NCBI GenBank assembly: GCA_963829995.1
Contig: CAWHKW010000031.1
Span: 1 to 64,000 of the forward strand
Source: JACCZX01 sp963829995
GTDB taxonomy: Bacteria; Pseudomonadota; Gammaproteobacteria; Burkholderiales; Burkholderiaceae_F
Direction of reading: 5' to 3'
Length of the DNA stretch: 64,000 nt
The position numbers and the translations under genes are program-made. Positions 44,429 through 54,133 of this stretch are shown here, one piece after another. The notes beneath the pieces were generated by a model. That model did no database searches, was not told the origin of the DNA, and saw nothing but the letters and a program-made list of their open reading frames with translations. Position 1 is the stretch's first letter. Each line of letters opens with the position of its first letter.

Positions 44429-46321
44429 GTGCAATCCGGTCTGCGCCGTTCGTTTTCGTCTTCGATCTCAAAGCGGTCCGGATCGCAACTGACCGCAATG
44501 GTCACGTTCGTAGTCGTGACCGGCATTTTGTATTTTGGGCGCGACGTGCTGATTCCGCTTGCGCTGTCGGTGTTGTTGAGCTTTCTGCTGGCGCCGGGGG
44601 TGCGCCACCTTGAGCGCCGCAAAGTGCATCGCGCCGCTGCCACCACGATTATGGTGGCCATGTCGTGCTGCGTGATGGTAGGGGTCATCTGGCTGGCGGT
44701 GGCGCAGTTTCTCAATCTGGCTGCGAGCCTGCCCGAATACAAGAAGAACATTCAAAGCAAGGTCGCAGCCTTGCGTTCGGATCCGGACGGCACCCTCAAT
44801 AAAGCGCGCCGCACGATCGAAGAGATCAGTACCGAGATGGCCAAGGACGCAGCGCCGGCCAAGAAAGGACAGCCGTCACCGCGCTTACAGGCGCCATCAG
44901 ATCGTGCGGTTCCGGTGACGATCGAAGAAGGACCGACGTCCGCGTTCGAATTCCTGCGTGAAGTCACCACGCTGCTGCTCGTGCCGCTGGCGATCGCCGG
45001 CGCGGTGATCTTATTCACCTTCATCATCTTGCTACGGCGGGAGGACTTGCGCGATCGCCTGATTCGCCTGACCGGTGGGCAGCTCAGCGTGACCACCGAG
45101 GTGTTCGAGGAGGCTGCCGATCGCGTCAGCCGCTACTTGCGTGTGCAGCTGATCGTCAACGTCACTTACGGCGTGCCCGTCGGGATCGCGTTGTATGCGC
45201 TGGGCATACCTAACGCGCTTCTATGGGGCTTGCTGGCCACTGCGTTGCGGTTTATTCCGTATATCGGTGCATGGATCGCCGCTGCGATGCCGATTGCGCT
45301 TGCATTTGCGATTTCCGACGGCTGGTCGTTGGTGCTGTGGACAGTGGCCGTCTTTCTGGTGCTCGAGCTCATCAGCAACAACATCGTAGAGCCGTGGGTG
45401 TATGGGGCCAGCACGGGGATGTCAGCCATAGCGGTGATGATGGCCGCTATCTTCTGGACGTGGCTATGGGGTGCGGTCGGCCTGCTGCTAGCGGTGCCGC
45501 TGACGGTCTGTCTGGTGGTGATGGGGCGGCACATTCCGCAGTTTGCGTTTTTGAGCATCATGCTTGGCGATCAGCCGGTGCTATCGCCGCAGGATCGTTT
45601 TTATCAACGCCTACTCGCGCGCGATCAGGAAGAAGCGGCTGAGCTAGCGGAGGCCTACGTCGCCGAGCATGGCCTTGAAGCGTTCTACGAAAACGTGTTG
45701 ATTCCGGTGCTCAGTCTGGCCGAACAAGACCGCCACAACGATGCGCTATCGGACGAGCGCACGCGATTTCTCTTTGACAGTATGCGTACGCTGCTGGACA
45801 ACCTGTCCGAGCGGCCGGGTGACGCGCAACCAGAGCCATCCGACGCCCCGCTGGGTCCGATCAGCGTTTGCATCGTGCCCGCCCGTGACGAAGCCGATGA
45901 GATCGTCGGGATAATGCTGTTGCGGCGGCTCACGGCGCGCCGCGTCGCGGCCGAATTGCTGACGACGGACGTGCTGAAAAGTGAAGTGATCGAGCGAGTG
46001 GCCGAGCTCGCACCGGAAGCGGTTTACGTTTCGGCGTTACCGCCTGCGGCGGTGTTGCATGCCTCTTTCTTCTGCAAACGGCTGCGGCCGCGGTTTCCCG
46101 ATCTGAAAATTGTGGTCGCGCTGTGGCACGCCGACGGCGACATGCCAAAAGGGCGCGACCGACTGATCGCAGCCGGTGCGTCCGAGGTGGTCGCTACGCT
46201 CAAAGATTCGATCGAGAAGCTGCCGCCTGCCGCGTTGGTCACAGCAATGCTGCCTTCCGACGTTCAGCCGGATGCCGCCGCCGGCGAGAATCGCACGAGC
46301 TCGGCGCCCTCCACGACCTGA
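44429..46321 (+). CDS. AI-2E/PerM-family membrane protein with C-terminal cobalamin-binding-like domain
   Basis: A 630-residue protein. Residues ~20-380 match the AI-2E transporter (PerM/DUF20) family: LSVLLSFLLAPGVRHLERR, PLAIAGAVILFTFIILLRR, YGVPVGIALYALGIP and the conserved ISNNIVEPWVYG. The ~250-residue soluble extension contains PISVCIVPARDEADEIVG and APEAVYVSALPPAAVLHASFF with FPDLKIVVALW. This recalls the flavodoxin-like B12-binding fold, though no DxHxxG motif is seen. The GTG start is at 44429. The 3' end overlaps liuD by 58 bases, tail to tail. The transported molecule is not known. Confidence 0.85.
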   Translation: MQSGLRRSFSSSISKRSGSQLTAMVTFVVVTGILYFGRDVLIPLALSVLLSFLLAPGVRHLERRKVHRAAATTIMVAMSCCVMVGVIWLAVAQFLNLAASLPEYKKNIQSKVAALRSDPDGTLNKARRTIEEISTEMAKDAAPAKKGQPSPRLQAPSDRAVPVTIEEGPTSAFEFLREVTTLLLVPLAIAGAVILFTFIILLRREDLRDRLIRLTGGQLSVTTEVFEEAADRVSRYLRVQLIVNVTYGVPVGIALYALGIPNALLWGLLATALRFIPYIGAWIAAAMPIALAFAISDGWSLVLWTVAVFLVLELISNNIVEPWVYGASTGMSAIAVMMAAIFWTWLWGAVGLLLAVPLTVCLVVMGRHIPQFAFLSIMLGDQPVLSPQDRFYQRLLARDQEEAAELAEAYVAEHGLEAFYENVLIPVLSLAEQDRHNDALSDERTRFLFDSMRTLLDNLSERPGDAQPEPSDAPLGPISVCIVPARDEADEIVGIMLLRRLTARRVAAELLTTDVLKSEVIERVAELAPEAVYVSALPPAAVLHASFFCKRLRPRFPDLKIVVALWHADGDMPKGRDRLIAAGASEVVATLKDSIEKLPPAALVTAMLPSDVQPDAAAGENRTSSAPSTT

Positions 46322-48334
46322 TCACCGACGGCATACAAGATTTCGCTGACCACGCCGTCGGACGGAGCAACGATCGTGTGCTCCATTTTCATCGCTTCCA
46401 TTACCAACAAAGGCGTGCCACGTTCGACCCGCGCGCCGGCGGCTGTATGGATCGCAATCAATTTGCCGGGCATCGGCGCCGTCAGCCGGCCGGTTTCGGC
46501 TTCGGCCGCCGCAGATTGCGCAATGATGTCCGCGAGCGCCAGCACACGGTGCCGGCCGTTGTGAAATACATGCAGCTCATCACCGGCGCGCACGACGTCT
46601 GCGGTCAATGTGTGTTCGCCGAAGCGAATCGACATGCCGGAGCCTGCATTGGCCGTAAACGCCAAGCCAGTGCTCGCGCCTTCGTAGTGAAACACGTAAC
46701 CATCGCGTGCGTATTCGATCACCACATCGTGCACCGTGGCTGCAGAGTTCAGCGTGATCGTGCGCCGATACGTCGTGTTCAAGCGCCATCCATGCGCCGA
46801 GTCCCACGGGTCCGGCGCCGCGCGGCGTGTTTCATCGGCCAACACGCGGGCGCAAGCGAATGCGAGCATGGCGAGCGCGGCTTGCGATTGCGGTTCGTCG
46901 CCGTCGGCGTTGGGAAACAGCCGCTCGCGCTCCTGTTCGATCAGACCGGTATGAACGTCGCCGCGCGCGAAGGCGTCGTTGGCGACTAGCCGCGACAGAA
47001 AGTCCACATTGTTGGCAACGCCGACGATATGAAAGTCGGTCAGGGCGGACTGCATACGCGCCAGCGCGTGCGTGCGATCCTCACCCCAGACGATCAATTT
47101 CGCGATCATCGGGTCGTAGTACGGCGTGATCAGATCGCCGGCTCGCACGCCGGCATCGATGCGCACCGGCGCCGGATCGTGAAAGCCGTTGTCATCATGG
47201 TTGCGCCGAAACTCGACCGCGGCGGGCTGCGCCAGATGCGCAATCCGTCCGGTGGCCGGCAGAAATCCTTTGTCAGGATTCTCTGCATAAATGCGTGCTT
47301 CGAATGAGTGGCCACGAATCGACAGCTGCTCTTGCAGATCAGGGACCATGTCGGTCAATGCTTCGCCGGCAGCCACTCGCAGCTGCCATTCGACCAGGTC
47401 GTAACCCGTGATCATTTCAGTGACCGGATGTTCGACCTGCAGTCGCGTGTTCATCTCCATGAAGAAAAACTCGCCCCGGCCTTCTGCTGCAAATTCGTCC
47501 GCAATGAACTCGACCGTGCCGGCGCCAACGTATCCCACCGCTTTCGCCGCCGCGACCGCGGCATCGCCCATCGCACGCCGGCGCGCTGCGGTCATTCCCG
47601 GAGCAGGGGCTTCCTCAATGATTTTCTGATGCCGCCGCTGCACCGAACAATCGCGCTCGAACAAGCTGACCGCGTTGCCGTGGCGGTCGGCGAATATCTG
47701 TATCTCGATGTGTCGCGGGCGTTGCACGTATTTCTCGATCAGCACGTGGTCGTCGTTGAACGACGCCTTGGCTTCGCGCTGGCAGGAAGCGAGAGCAGCG
47801 ATGAACTCGTCGCGCTGCGTCTACAACGCGCATGCCTTTGCCGCCACCGCCGGCGCTGGCCTTGATCAGCACCGGGTAGCCAATCCGGTTGGCTTCCTTC
47901 AGCAGCAGGTCGGCTTGCTGCTTATCGCCGTGATAGCCCGGCACCAGCGGCACCTTCGCGCGTTCCATCAGCTTCTTGGCTTCGCTCTTGCTCCCCATCG
48001 CACGGATCGCCGACGGCGGCGGACCGATGAATGTGACCTTGGCGTCGGCAAGTGCTTGTGCAAAGGCCTCGTTCTCGGACAGAAAGCCGTAACCCGGATG
48101 CACCGCATCGGCTTCGGTGGCGTGCACCGCTGCGACGATCCGGTCACTGCGCAGATAACTCTCGCTCGCCGCCGCTGGCCCGATCCGGACCGCCTCGTCG
48201 GCCATCGCCACGTGGCGGCTGCTCGCATCGGCGTCCGAGTACACGGCCACCGTGCGAATGCCCATCCGTCGCGCGGTGGTCATCACACGGCAAGCGATTT
48301 CTCCGCGATTGGCGATCAATATTTTTTTGAACAT
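46264..48334 (-). CDS. liuD: Methylcrotonyl-CoA carboxylase alpha (biotin carboxylase/carrier) subunit (apparent +1 frameshift)
   Basis: From ATG 48334: MFKKILIANRGEIACR, the ATP-grasp loop KASAGGGGKGMRVV, then a one-base slip at about 47812-47822 (an extra A in GACGCAGCGC); correction gives VDARDEFIAALASC. The second part carries YVQRPRHIEIQIFAD, ERDCSVQRRHQKI, EMNTRLQVEHPVTE and a C-terminal biotinyl domain with MEAMKMEH. Corrected length ~689 residues fits MccA/LiuD. It ATP-dependently carboxylates biotin and, with LiuB, forms 3-methylglutaconyl-CoA. The gene order with liuB and liuC assigns it to leucine breakdown rather than propionyl-CoA. Confidence 0.9.
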
Positions 48335-48336
48335 GG

Positions 48337-48441
48337 TCACGCGCGGAGAAATCGCCTGCATGCTGCACATGCACTCGGTACGCAGCTCGCAGCCGAAGGC
48401 CGCTCGGCTCCGCGATTAGCGATGAGTATTTTGCTGAACAT
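48337..48441 (-). pseudogene. Short frame repeating the start of biotin carboxylase (relic or upstream ORF)
   Basis: A 34-residue frame beginning MFSKILIANRGA, nearly identical to the real LiuD start MFKKILIANRGE; 29 of the first 36 bases match. It then diverges and ends in TGA two bases before the liuD ATG. Its first 26 bases lie inside the DUF4126 gene's 3' end. It may be the stub of a replaced biotin carboxylase, or a small ORF through which liuD translation is coupled, since liuD has no clear ribosome binding site. Confidence 0.6.
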
Positions 48442-49048
48442 GCGAAGCAGGTGAGTCGGGAAACAGCTTGCGTACGACGCGCACGATAAAGCGCACGAGC
48501 TTTGGCAGCAGCCATGCTGCCACCAGCAGCAGCACGATGACGATGCCCAGCGCGACAAACGGGTAGCTGAGCACGAGCCATATCAAGCCCGCAGTGCCGA
48601 CGTCTTCTGCGACCGATAAGCCGATATTCGAAAAAGGCTCCGGCGACGTGTTCGCAGCAGCACGGGTGCCGGCCTTTGTGAAGTGGCTCGTTGCCGCCAG
48701 TGAACCGCCGACAATCGCCGCGACGGTCGTCCACGCTGCACTGTCCATGCCGCCGAACACGCCGGCCGCCAACGCCGCGCCGGCGGGTATGCGCACGAAT
48801 GTTTGAATTGCGTCCCACACCGTGTCGACACCCGGAATCTTGTCGGCAACGAACTCGACTGCAAACATCGCGCCGGACGCGGCGAGTACCCACGGATGTT
48901 GCAGGATGGCGAGGCCGCCGGGCAGCTCGACCCAGCCTGCGTAGCCGACCAGGCCCGCAATCAAAAGCACCGCGTACAAGCGAATGCCGCTCGCAAAGCC
49001 GAGCACGGCGGCCAGTGCGATCAGCTGCGGAAGATCGAACGTGTTCAC
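48416..49048 (-). CDS. DUF4126 membrane protein
   Basis: A 210-residue protein with four to five hydrophobic helices: LPQLIALAAVLGFASGIRLYA, the WVELP/ILQHPWVLAASG region, GAALAAGVFGG and IVIVLLLVAAWLLPKLV. The DUF4126 core FVADKIPGVDTVWDAIQTFV lies between helices 2 and 3. The GTG at 49048 shares a base with the liuC stop (TAGTG), so it is coupled to the operon. Function is unknown; its place between liuC and liuD suggests co-expression with leucine catabolism. Confidence 0.85.
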   Translation of the reverse strand: MNTFDLPQLIALAAVLGFASGIRLYAVLLIAGLVGYAGWVELPGGLAILQHPWVLAASGAMFAVEFVADKIPGVDTVWDAIQTFVRIPAGAALAAGVFGGMDSAAWTTVAAIVGGSLAATSHFTKAGTRAAANTSPEPFSNIGLSVAEDVGTAGLIWLVLSYPFVALGIVIVLLLVAAWLLPKLVRFIVRVVRKLFPDSPASHVQQNTHR

Positions 49049-49866
49049 TATTCGCCTTCTGCCGCTGTGAGCGCCTCGTAATCGATGACCCACTGCGGCT
49101 TGCGCTTTTCGAGAAACGAGCGCACGCCTTCGCGTCCATCTGGAGTAGTGCGAATATCTGCGATGCGTCGTGCGGTGTCGGCGACCAGGGCGTCGTCGAT
49201 CGGCCGTGCTGTGAAGTCCCGCACCAATCGCTTCGCTTCGGTAACTGCGCTTCGGCTGGTCAACATCAATGCGCCCAGAATCTCATTGACCTTGCTGTCC
49301 AGCTCTTCGGCCGAGGTAGTTTCGTGGACCAGTCCGATGCGAAACGCCTCCGCGGCGTTGAACTTCTCCGCGGTCAGGAAGTAGCGGCGTGCAACGTTCG
49401 CGCTCATCGCCCGCAGCACATACGGGCCGATCGTTGCGGGGATCAACCCCAGCTTGGTTTCTGACAAACAGAAATTCGCGTTCAACGACGCGACGGAGAT
49501 GTCGCACGCGGCAACCAGGCCCACGCCGCCCGCGTAAGCGTCACCGTGCACGCGGGCGATCACCGGCTTCGGACATTCGTAGATCGTCCGCAACATCGTC
49601 GCAAGCTTCATCGCATCGGCTTGATTTTCCGCATTCGAATATCCGGCCATGCGCCGCATCCAGTCGAGATCGGCGCCGGCGCAGAATGCCTTTCCTTGAG
49701 CGGCGAGCACGATGGCACGCACTTCGTCATCGCGACCGAACTGGTTGAACGCTGCCGTCAGCTCTGCGATCAACACTTCGTTGAACGCGTTGCGCACGGC
49801 TTCGCGCGCGAGCCATATCACCGCGACGCGATGATTGAGGGTGATTTCCAAAGTCTCGAATTTCAT
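49048..49866 (-). CDS. liuC: Enoyl-CoA hydratase family, probable methylglutaconyl-CoA hydratase
   Basis: A 272-residue crotonase-fold enzyme. The oxyanion-hole segments are GKAFCAGADLDWM and GDAYAGGVGLVAACDI, and the acid/base region is SETKLGLIPATIGPYV. The ADLDWM pattern and the operon context with both carboxylase subunits favour hydration of 3-methylglutaconyl-CoA to HMG-CoA. The start overlaps the upstream hydrolase stop by four bases. Confidence 0.92.
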   Translation of the reverse strand: MKFETLEITLNHRVAVIWLAREAVRNAFNEVLIAELTAAFNQFGRDDEVRAIVLAAQGKAFCAGADLDWMRRMAGYSNAENQADAMKLATMLRTIYECPKPVIARVHGDAYAGGVGLVAACDISVASLNANFCLSETKLGLIPATIGPYVLRAMSANVARRYFLTAEKFNAAEAFRIGLVHETTSAEELDSKVNEILGALMLTSRSAVTEAKRLVRDFTARPIDDALVADTARRIADIRTTPDGREGVRSFLEKRKPQWVIDYEALTAAEGE

Positions 49867-50705
49867 TGCGGTTGCAGATACTGGGCGAGGAATTGATCGA
49901 GCTCGGTGAGCGATGCTTCACGAGCAGCGGCATTGCCGCCGACGTGCACACCGCGCTTGCCAGCACCGACCGGGATGTCGGGGAGGAAGCGCACGGGTGA
50001 CCGCCTGTCGAACCCGTGATGACCGTCTGCGTAGGAACGGACGGTGACGATACCGCCGTGGGCTGATTGAAAGCGCTCAGCCAATTCCTTGCATGGAGCG
50101 GCGGGCGTCCAGTCATCGGCTTCGCCGAGCAGCATCAATAATGGCGCCGCGGGCTCGACCAGGGCTCGCCGCTTCCATCCGCCGCAGCCCGGGTAGTACG
50201 CGACGATCGCCGCTGGGGGCTGCGATCGCCACAGCGATCGATCGACGATTTCAAGCGCCGTCATCGCGCCGTGCGACCAGCCGACCACGGCGATGCGCTG
50301 CGGGTCGACGTCGTCACGTGTCCTCAGCCACGCGGCCGTGCGTAGCACATCGTCGCGGCGGTGTGCGACTTTGATCGTGCGTTCGCCCGCAGTCTGTGTA
50401 CAGATGCTGCCCTGCCCGCGCGAGCTGAAGCTGTCGGGCGCAACGACGTGCCAGCCAGCGGCGTTCCAGCGCCGTGCGTATGAAATGTATCGATCGTCGA
50501 ACCGGCCACTGTTGCTGTGCAAACCCGAGCAGCCGTGCAACGCAATGACCGTGGGCCGGCGCCCCGCTTCTCTTGCGGGTTGCCATTGCACCTGCAACGC
50601 AGGTTCGCCCGCCACCGTGACCGGCTCGAACGCGTGCGCCAAGCTGCAGCTAACAGCCAACGCAAGTGCAATGGAGGTACGCGACAAATTCAAGCGGGCT
50701 GCCAT
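49863..50705 (-). CDS. Secreted dienelactone-hydrolase-like alpha/beta hydrolase
   Basis: A 280-residue protein with a signal peptide (SIALALAVSCSLAHAF, cleavage near residue 25). The alpha/beta-hydrolase fold shows an oxyanion loop (VIALHGCSGLH), nucleophile Ser in VVGWSHGAMTAL, acid in LLGEADDWTP and catalytic His in YADGHHGFDRR. Dienelactone hydrolases use Cys; the Ser here suggests an esterase or peptidase. It overlaps both neighbours slightly (16 bases with the dehydrogenase, 4 with liuC), so it is firmly in the liu operon, although a periplasmic enzyme has no known step in leucine catabolism. Confidence 0.82.
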   Translation of the reverse strand: MAARLNLSRTSIALALAVSCSLAHAFEPVTVAGEPALQVQWQPAREAGRRPTVIALHGCSGLHSNSGRFDDRYISYARRWNAAGWHVVAPDSFSSRGQGSICTQTAGERTIKVAHRRDDVLRTAAWLRTRDDVDPQRIAVVGWSHGAMTALEIVDRSLWRSQPPAAIVAYYPGCGGWKRRALVEPAAPLLMLLGEADDWTPAAPCKELAERFQSAHGGIVTVRSYADGHHGFDRRSPVRFLPDIPVGAGKRGVHVGGNAAAREASLTELDQFLAQYLQPQ

Positions 50706-51844
50706 CGCTTGGCCACTTCCTCAAGCATCACTTCGGTGGCGCCGCCACCGATCGCGAGCACGCGCGCGTCGCGTACCAGCCGTTCGATGGCGCTTTCGCG
50801 CATATAGCCCATGCCGCCGTGAAACTGCTGGCAGGTGTACGTGACTTCGTTGACCAACTCCCCGGTCAACGCCTTCAGCATCGACACTTCGCGCACAGCA
50901 TCATGCTGCTGGTCGACCATCCATGCGCAGTGATACAGCAACTGCCGCGCAGCCTCGGTCTTTGCCGCCAGCATCGAAAGTTGTTGCCGAATCGTTTGTT
51001 TTTCCCATAACGCTGCGCCGAATGCTTTGCGCTCGTTGACGTAGCGATACGCGAGATCAAGTGCAGTCAGGCAATGGCCAACCGCCATCGAGCCGAGCGC
51101 GATACGTTCCGTCTGAAAATTTCGCATGATCGCGTAGAAGCCGGCGTTTTCTTCGCCGATCAACTGGTCGGCAGGAACGCGACAGTTGTCGAACACCAGC
51201 TCTGCGGTGTCCGAGGCAAGCCAGCCGCTTTTCTTTAACGCGCGGCCGACGCTAAAACCCGGCGTGCCTTTGTTCACCGCGAAGATTGACAAACCACGCG
51301 AGCCTTTCGCGCTGGCATCGGTGCGCGCAGCGACAAACACCAGATCGGCGTGCACACCGTTGGTAATGAACATCTTGCTGCCGTTGATCACCCAGCCGTC
51401 GCCGTCGCGTTTCGCGTGCGTGCGGAGCGCTGCCACATCGGAGCCTGCGTCGGGTTCGGTGACCGCCACTGCGGTGATCAGCTCGCCGGAAATCATCTTC
51501 GGCAGCCATCGCTGCTTCTGTTCGGCTGTTCCCGCGTGCGCCAGGTGCGGGCTCGCCATGTCGGTGTGCACCAGCACGGTGATTACGAATCCGCCCGACG
51601 TTGCGCGTGACAGCGCCTCCTGAAAGACGACGTTGGTCGTCATGTCGGCGCCCGCGCCGCCATACTCTGGCGAATACATCAAGCCGAGCCAGCCGAGCGC
51701 GCCCATCTTTCGCAACACTTCGCGCGGCGTCGAGCCGGCTTCGTCCCACGCGAGCGCGTGCGGCTCGACTTCGGCCGCGACAAAGCGCGCAACCTGCCGG
51801 CGCAAGTCTTCGTGTTCGGCACGCGTGTGGACGCTGACGTTCAT
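50690..51844 (-). CDS. Acyl-CoA dehydrogenase of the isovaleryl/long-chain type
   Basis: A 384-residue FAD enzyme. Family segments are AVTEPDAGSD, MFITNG, and the C-terminal QFHGGMGYMRESAIERLVRD. The usual catalytic Glu near the C-terminus (EGT) is absent (IGGGATEV). Instead E246 in FQTERIAL matches the position of the catalytic Glu in isovaleryl- and long-chain acyl-CoA dehydrogenases. In the liu operon this suggests isovaleryl-CoA dehydrogenase, although overall similarity is also to other branched/long-chain enzymes. ATG 51844 has AGGA upstream; a GTG at 51856 is possible. Confidence 0.88.
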   Translation of the reverse strand: MNVSVHTRAEHEDLRRQVARFVAAEVEPHALAWDEAGSTPREVLRKMGALGWLGLMYSPEYGGAGADMTTNVVFQEALSRATSGGFVITVLVHTDMASPHLAHAGTAEQKQRWLPKMISGELITAVAVTEPDAGSDVAALRTHAKRDGDGWVINGSKMFITNGVHADLVFVAARTDASAKGSRGLSIFAVNKGTPGFSVGRALKKSGWLASDTAELVFDNCRVPADQLIGEENAGFYAIMRNFQTERIALGSMAVGHCLTALDLAYRYVNERKAFGAALWEKQTIRQQLSMLAAKTEAARQLLYHCAWMVDQQHDAVREVSMLKALTGELVNEVTYTCQQFHGGMGYMRESAIERLVRDARVLAIGGGATEVMLEEVAKRWQPA

Positions 51845-51856
51845 TGCATCCTGCAC

Positions 51857-53464
51857 TTACATCCGGAATACGCCGAACTTCGTCTCCGGAATCGGCGCAT
51901 TCATCGCCGCGGACAGCCCGAGCGCGAGGCACATGCGGGTGTCAAGCGGGTCGATCACGCCGTCGTCCCAAAGCCGCGCGCTGGCGTAGTACGGATGCCC
52001 TTGGTGTTCGAACTGTTCGAGAATCGGCGCCTTGAACGCGGCCTCTTCCTTCTCGCTCCAGGCGCCGCCGCGCGCTTCAATCCCGTCGCGCTTCACCGTC
52101 GCCAGCACGGAAGCGGCCTGCTCGCCGCCCATCACATTGATTCTCGCGTTCGGCCACATCCACAAAAAGCGCGGCGAATACGCGCGGCCGCACATGCCGT
52201 AGTTACCGGCGCCAAAGCTGCCGCCGATGATCACCGTGAACTTCGGCACCTGCGCGCACGCAACCGCTGTCACCATCTTTGCGCCATGGCGCGCGATGCC
52301 TTCGCTCTCGTACTTACGGCCGACCATGAAGCCGCTGATGTTTTGCAGAAACACCAGCGGCACTTTGCGTTGGCAGCACAACTCAATGAAGTGCGCTGCC
52401 TTTTGCGCACTTTCGGAAAACAGGATGCCGTTGTTTGCAATGATTCCGACCGGCATACCTTCGATCCACGCGAAGCCGGTGATCAACGTCGTCGCGAAGC
52501 GTGCCTTCCATTCGTCGAGCTCGGACGCATCCACGATGCGCGCGATGACCTCGCGCACGTCGTACGGCCGGCGCGTGTCGGTCGGAATTACGCCGTACAG
52601 ATCGGCCGGATCGTGTTTTGGCGGCCGCGCTTCGCGCACCTGCTGCGCGGCCTGCTTGACGTAGTTGGTGGTCGCCATGATGCGTCGGGCAAGCGCCAGC
52701 GCGTGTGCATCGTTGGCCGCCAAATGATCTGCTACACCCGATAGCCGTGTGTGCACGTCGCCGCCGCCGAGATCTTCGGCGCTGACGATCTCGCCGGTGG
52801 CGGCCTTGACCAGCGGCGGACCGCCGAGAAAGATCGTTCCCTGATTGGCCACGATGATCGATTCGTCGCTCATCGCCGGCACATACGCGCCGCCTGCCGT
52901 ACACGATCCCATCACCACTGCGACCTGCGGAATTCCCGCGGCCGATAGCGTTGCCTGATTAAAGAAGATGCGGCCAAAGTGGTCGCGATCGGGAAATACG
53001 TCGTCCTGATTGGGCAGGTTGGCACCGCCGGAGTCGACCAGGTAGATGCACGCCAGCCGGTTCTCACGCGCAATCTCCTGCGCGCGCAGGTGTTTCTTGA
53101 CGGTCATCGGATAGTAGGTGCCGCCTTTTACCGTCGCGTCGTTGCACACGATCACGCACTCGCGGCCGGAGACTTTGCCGACTCCGGTGATGATCCCGGC
53201 CGACGGGGCAGCGTCGTCGTACATGCCGTACGCGGCCAGTTGCGACAATTCCAAAAACGGCGTGCCGGGGTCGAGCAGCATCTGCACCCGGTCGCGCGGC
53301 AACAGCTTGCCGCGTGCGATGTGTTTGCTGCGGGCCTGATCGCCTCCACCGGCCGCGATAGCGGCGACCTTGTCCTTCAGGTCAGCCACCTGAGCGCGCA
53401 TTGCCTGCGCGTTCGACTGAACTTCGGCACTACGCGAGGCAAATCGTGTCTCGAGCACACTCAT
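51857..53464 (-). CDS. liuB: Methylcrotonyl-CoA carboxylase beta (carboxyltransferase) subunit
   Basis: A 535-residue carboxyltransferase of the biotin-dependent acyl-CoA carboxylase family. It transfers CO2 from carboxybiotin to 3-methylcrotonyl-CoA. Typical stretches are ARGKLLPRDRVQMLLDPG, VVMGSCTAGGAYVPAMSDE, FLGGPPLVKAATGE, LFLQNISGFMVG-like VFLQNISGFMVGRKYE and GGSFGAGNYGMCGRAYSP. MccB proteins are ~535 residues, whereas propionyl-CoA PccB is ~510, supporting the assignment. Confidence 0.94.
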   Translation of the reverse strand: MSVLETRFASRSAEVQSNAQAMRAQVADLKDKVAAIAAGGGDQARSKHIARGKLLPRDRVQMLLDPGTPFLELSQLAAYGMYDDAAPSAGIITGVGKVSGRECVIVCNDATVKGGTYYPMTVKKHLRAQEIARENRLACIYLVDSGGANLPNQDDVFPDRDHFGRIFFNQATLSAAGIPQVAVVMGSCTAGGAYVPAMSDESIIVANQGTIFLGGPPLVKAATGEIVSAEDLGGGDVHTRLSGVADHLAANDAHALALARRIMATTNYVKQAAQQVREARPPKHDPADLYGVIPTDTRRPYDVREVIARIVDASELDEWKARFATTLITGFAWIEGMPVGIIANNGILFSESAQKAAHFIELCCQRKVPLVFLQNISGFMVGRKYESEGIARHGAKMVTAVACAQVPKFTVIIGGSFGAGNYGMCGRAYSPRFLWMWPNARINVMGGEQAASVLATVKRDGIEARGGAWSEKEEAAFKAPILEQFEHQGHPYYASARLWDDGVIDPLDTRMCLALGLSAAMNAPIPETKFGVFRM

Positions 53465-53488
53465 GGTCGTATGGTAGTGCTTAGGAGG

Positions 53489-54133
53489 CTATGCACGCCG
53501 ACCGAACAAGTCGGCTTCGGTCCAACCCAGTGCGGCAAGGTCGTTTGTCCGGTAATGCGACTCACTCGGCATCACGAACTCGTCGAGTTGCGGAGGCTCG
53601 ACTGAGGTGCCGGCGAGCATCGCGTGCGCCTGTCCGCGATGGTGAATCTGGTGCGTCAGCAGATGCATCAGCACATGGCGCGCGAGATCACGCTGCGTAA
53701 AGCTGTCGCGATCCATCTCTATTTGCGCGTCCAGCGCAGCGTCGTCGGCCGCATCGCACCAGTCGATCAAGCGCTGATCGGATGTCACCTGTGCTGCGGC
53801 GAGCTCTCGCATGTCGTCATAAGGTGTTTCCGAGTCGAATGCGCGCCGCATATCGGGCTCCCGATAAAGCGCGGCGATGTAATACCAGTCGACAATCAGG
53901 ATGTGATTCAGCGTTGCCCACAGGCTTGGAAAAAAACTCGTGCGCGGCGCTTTGAACTCTTCGTGGGTCAACTCGCCGCAAGCCCCTTGTAACCGGTGAT
54001 TGGCGAGCCTATTGGCATGTGCAAGCGTACGAAAGTGCTGCAACAAACGAGAGGCGGATTCACCCTGGGCGCTACCCGCCGTCCCGCCGGGCGGGAGTGA
54101 GCCCTCGGTGGGGCGGCCCGGCGGAGAGCTCAT
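53489..54133 (-). CDS. DinB family protein
   Basis: A 214-residue protein. After an odd Gly/Pro-rich N-terminus (residues 1-30) the DinB four-helix bundle begins: LLQHFRTLAHANRLANHRL, with putative metal histidines in LNHILIVDWYY and LLTHQIHHRGQAH. Members are mycothiol- or bacillithiol-type metal-dependent transferases or relatives of unknown role. The ATG at 54133 overlaps the GST stop as ATGA. The N-terminal extension coincides with a palindromic DNA element and may be an insertion or an artefact of start choice. Confidence 0.82.
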   Translation of the reverse strand: MSSPPGRPTEGSLPPGGTAGSAQGESASRLLQHFRTLAHANRLANHRLQGACGELTHEEFKAPRTSFFPSLWATLNHILIVDWYYIAALYREPDMRRAFDSETPYDDMRELAAAQVTSDQRLIDWCDAADDAALDAQIEMDRDSFTQRDLARHVLMHLLTHQIHHRGQAHAMLAGTSVEPPQLDEFVMPSESHYRTNDLAALGWTEADLFGRRA

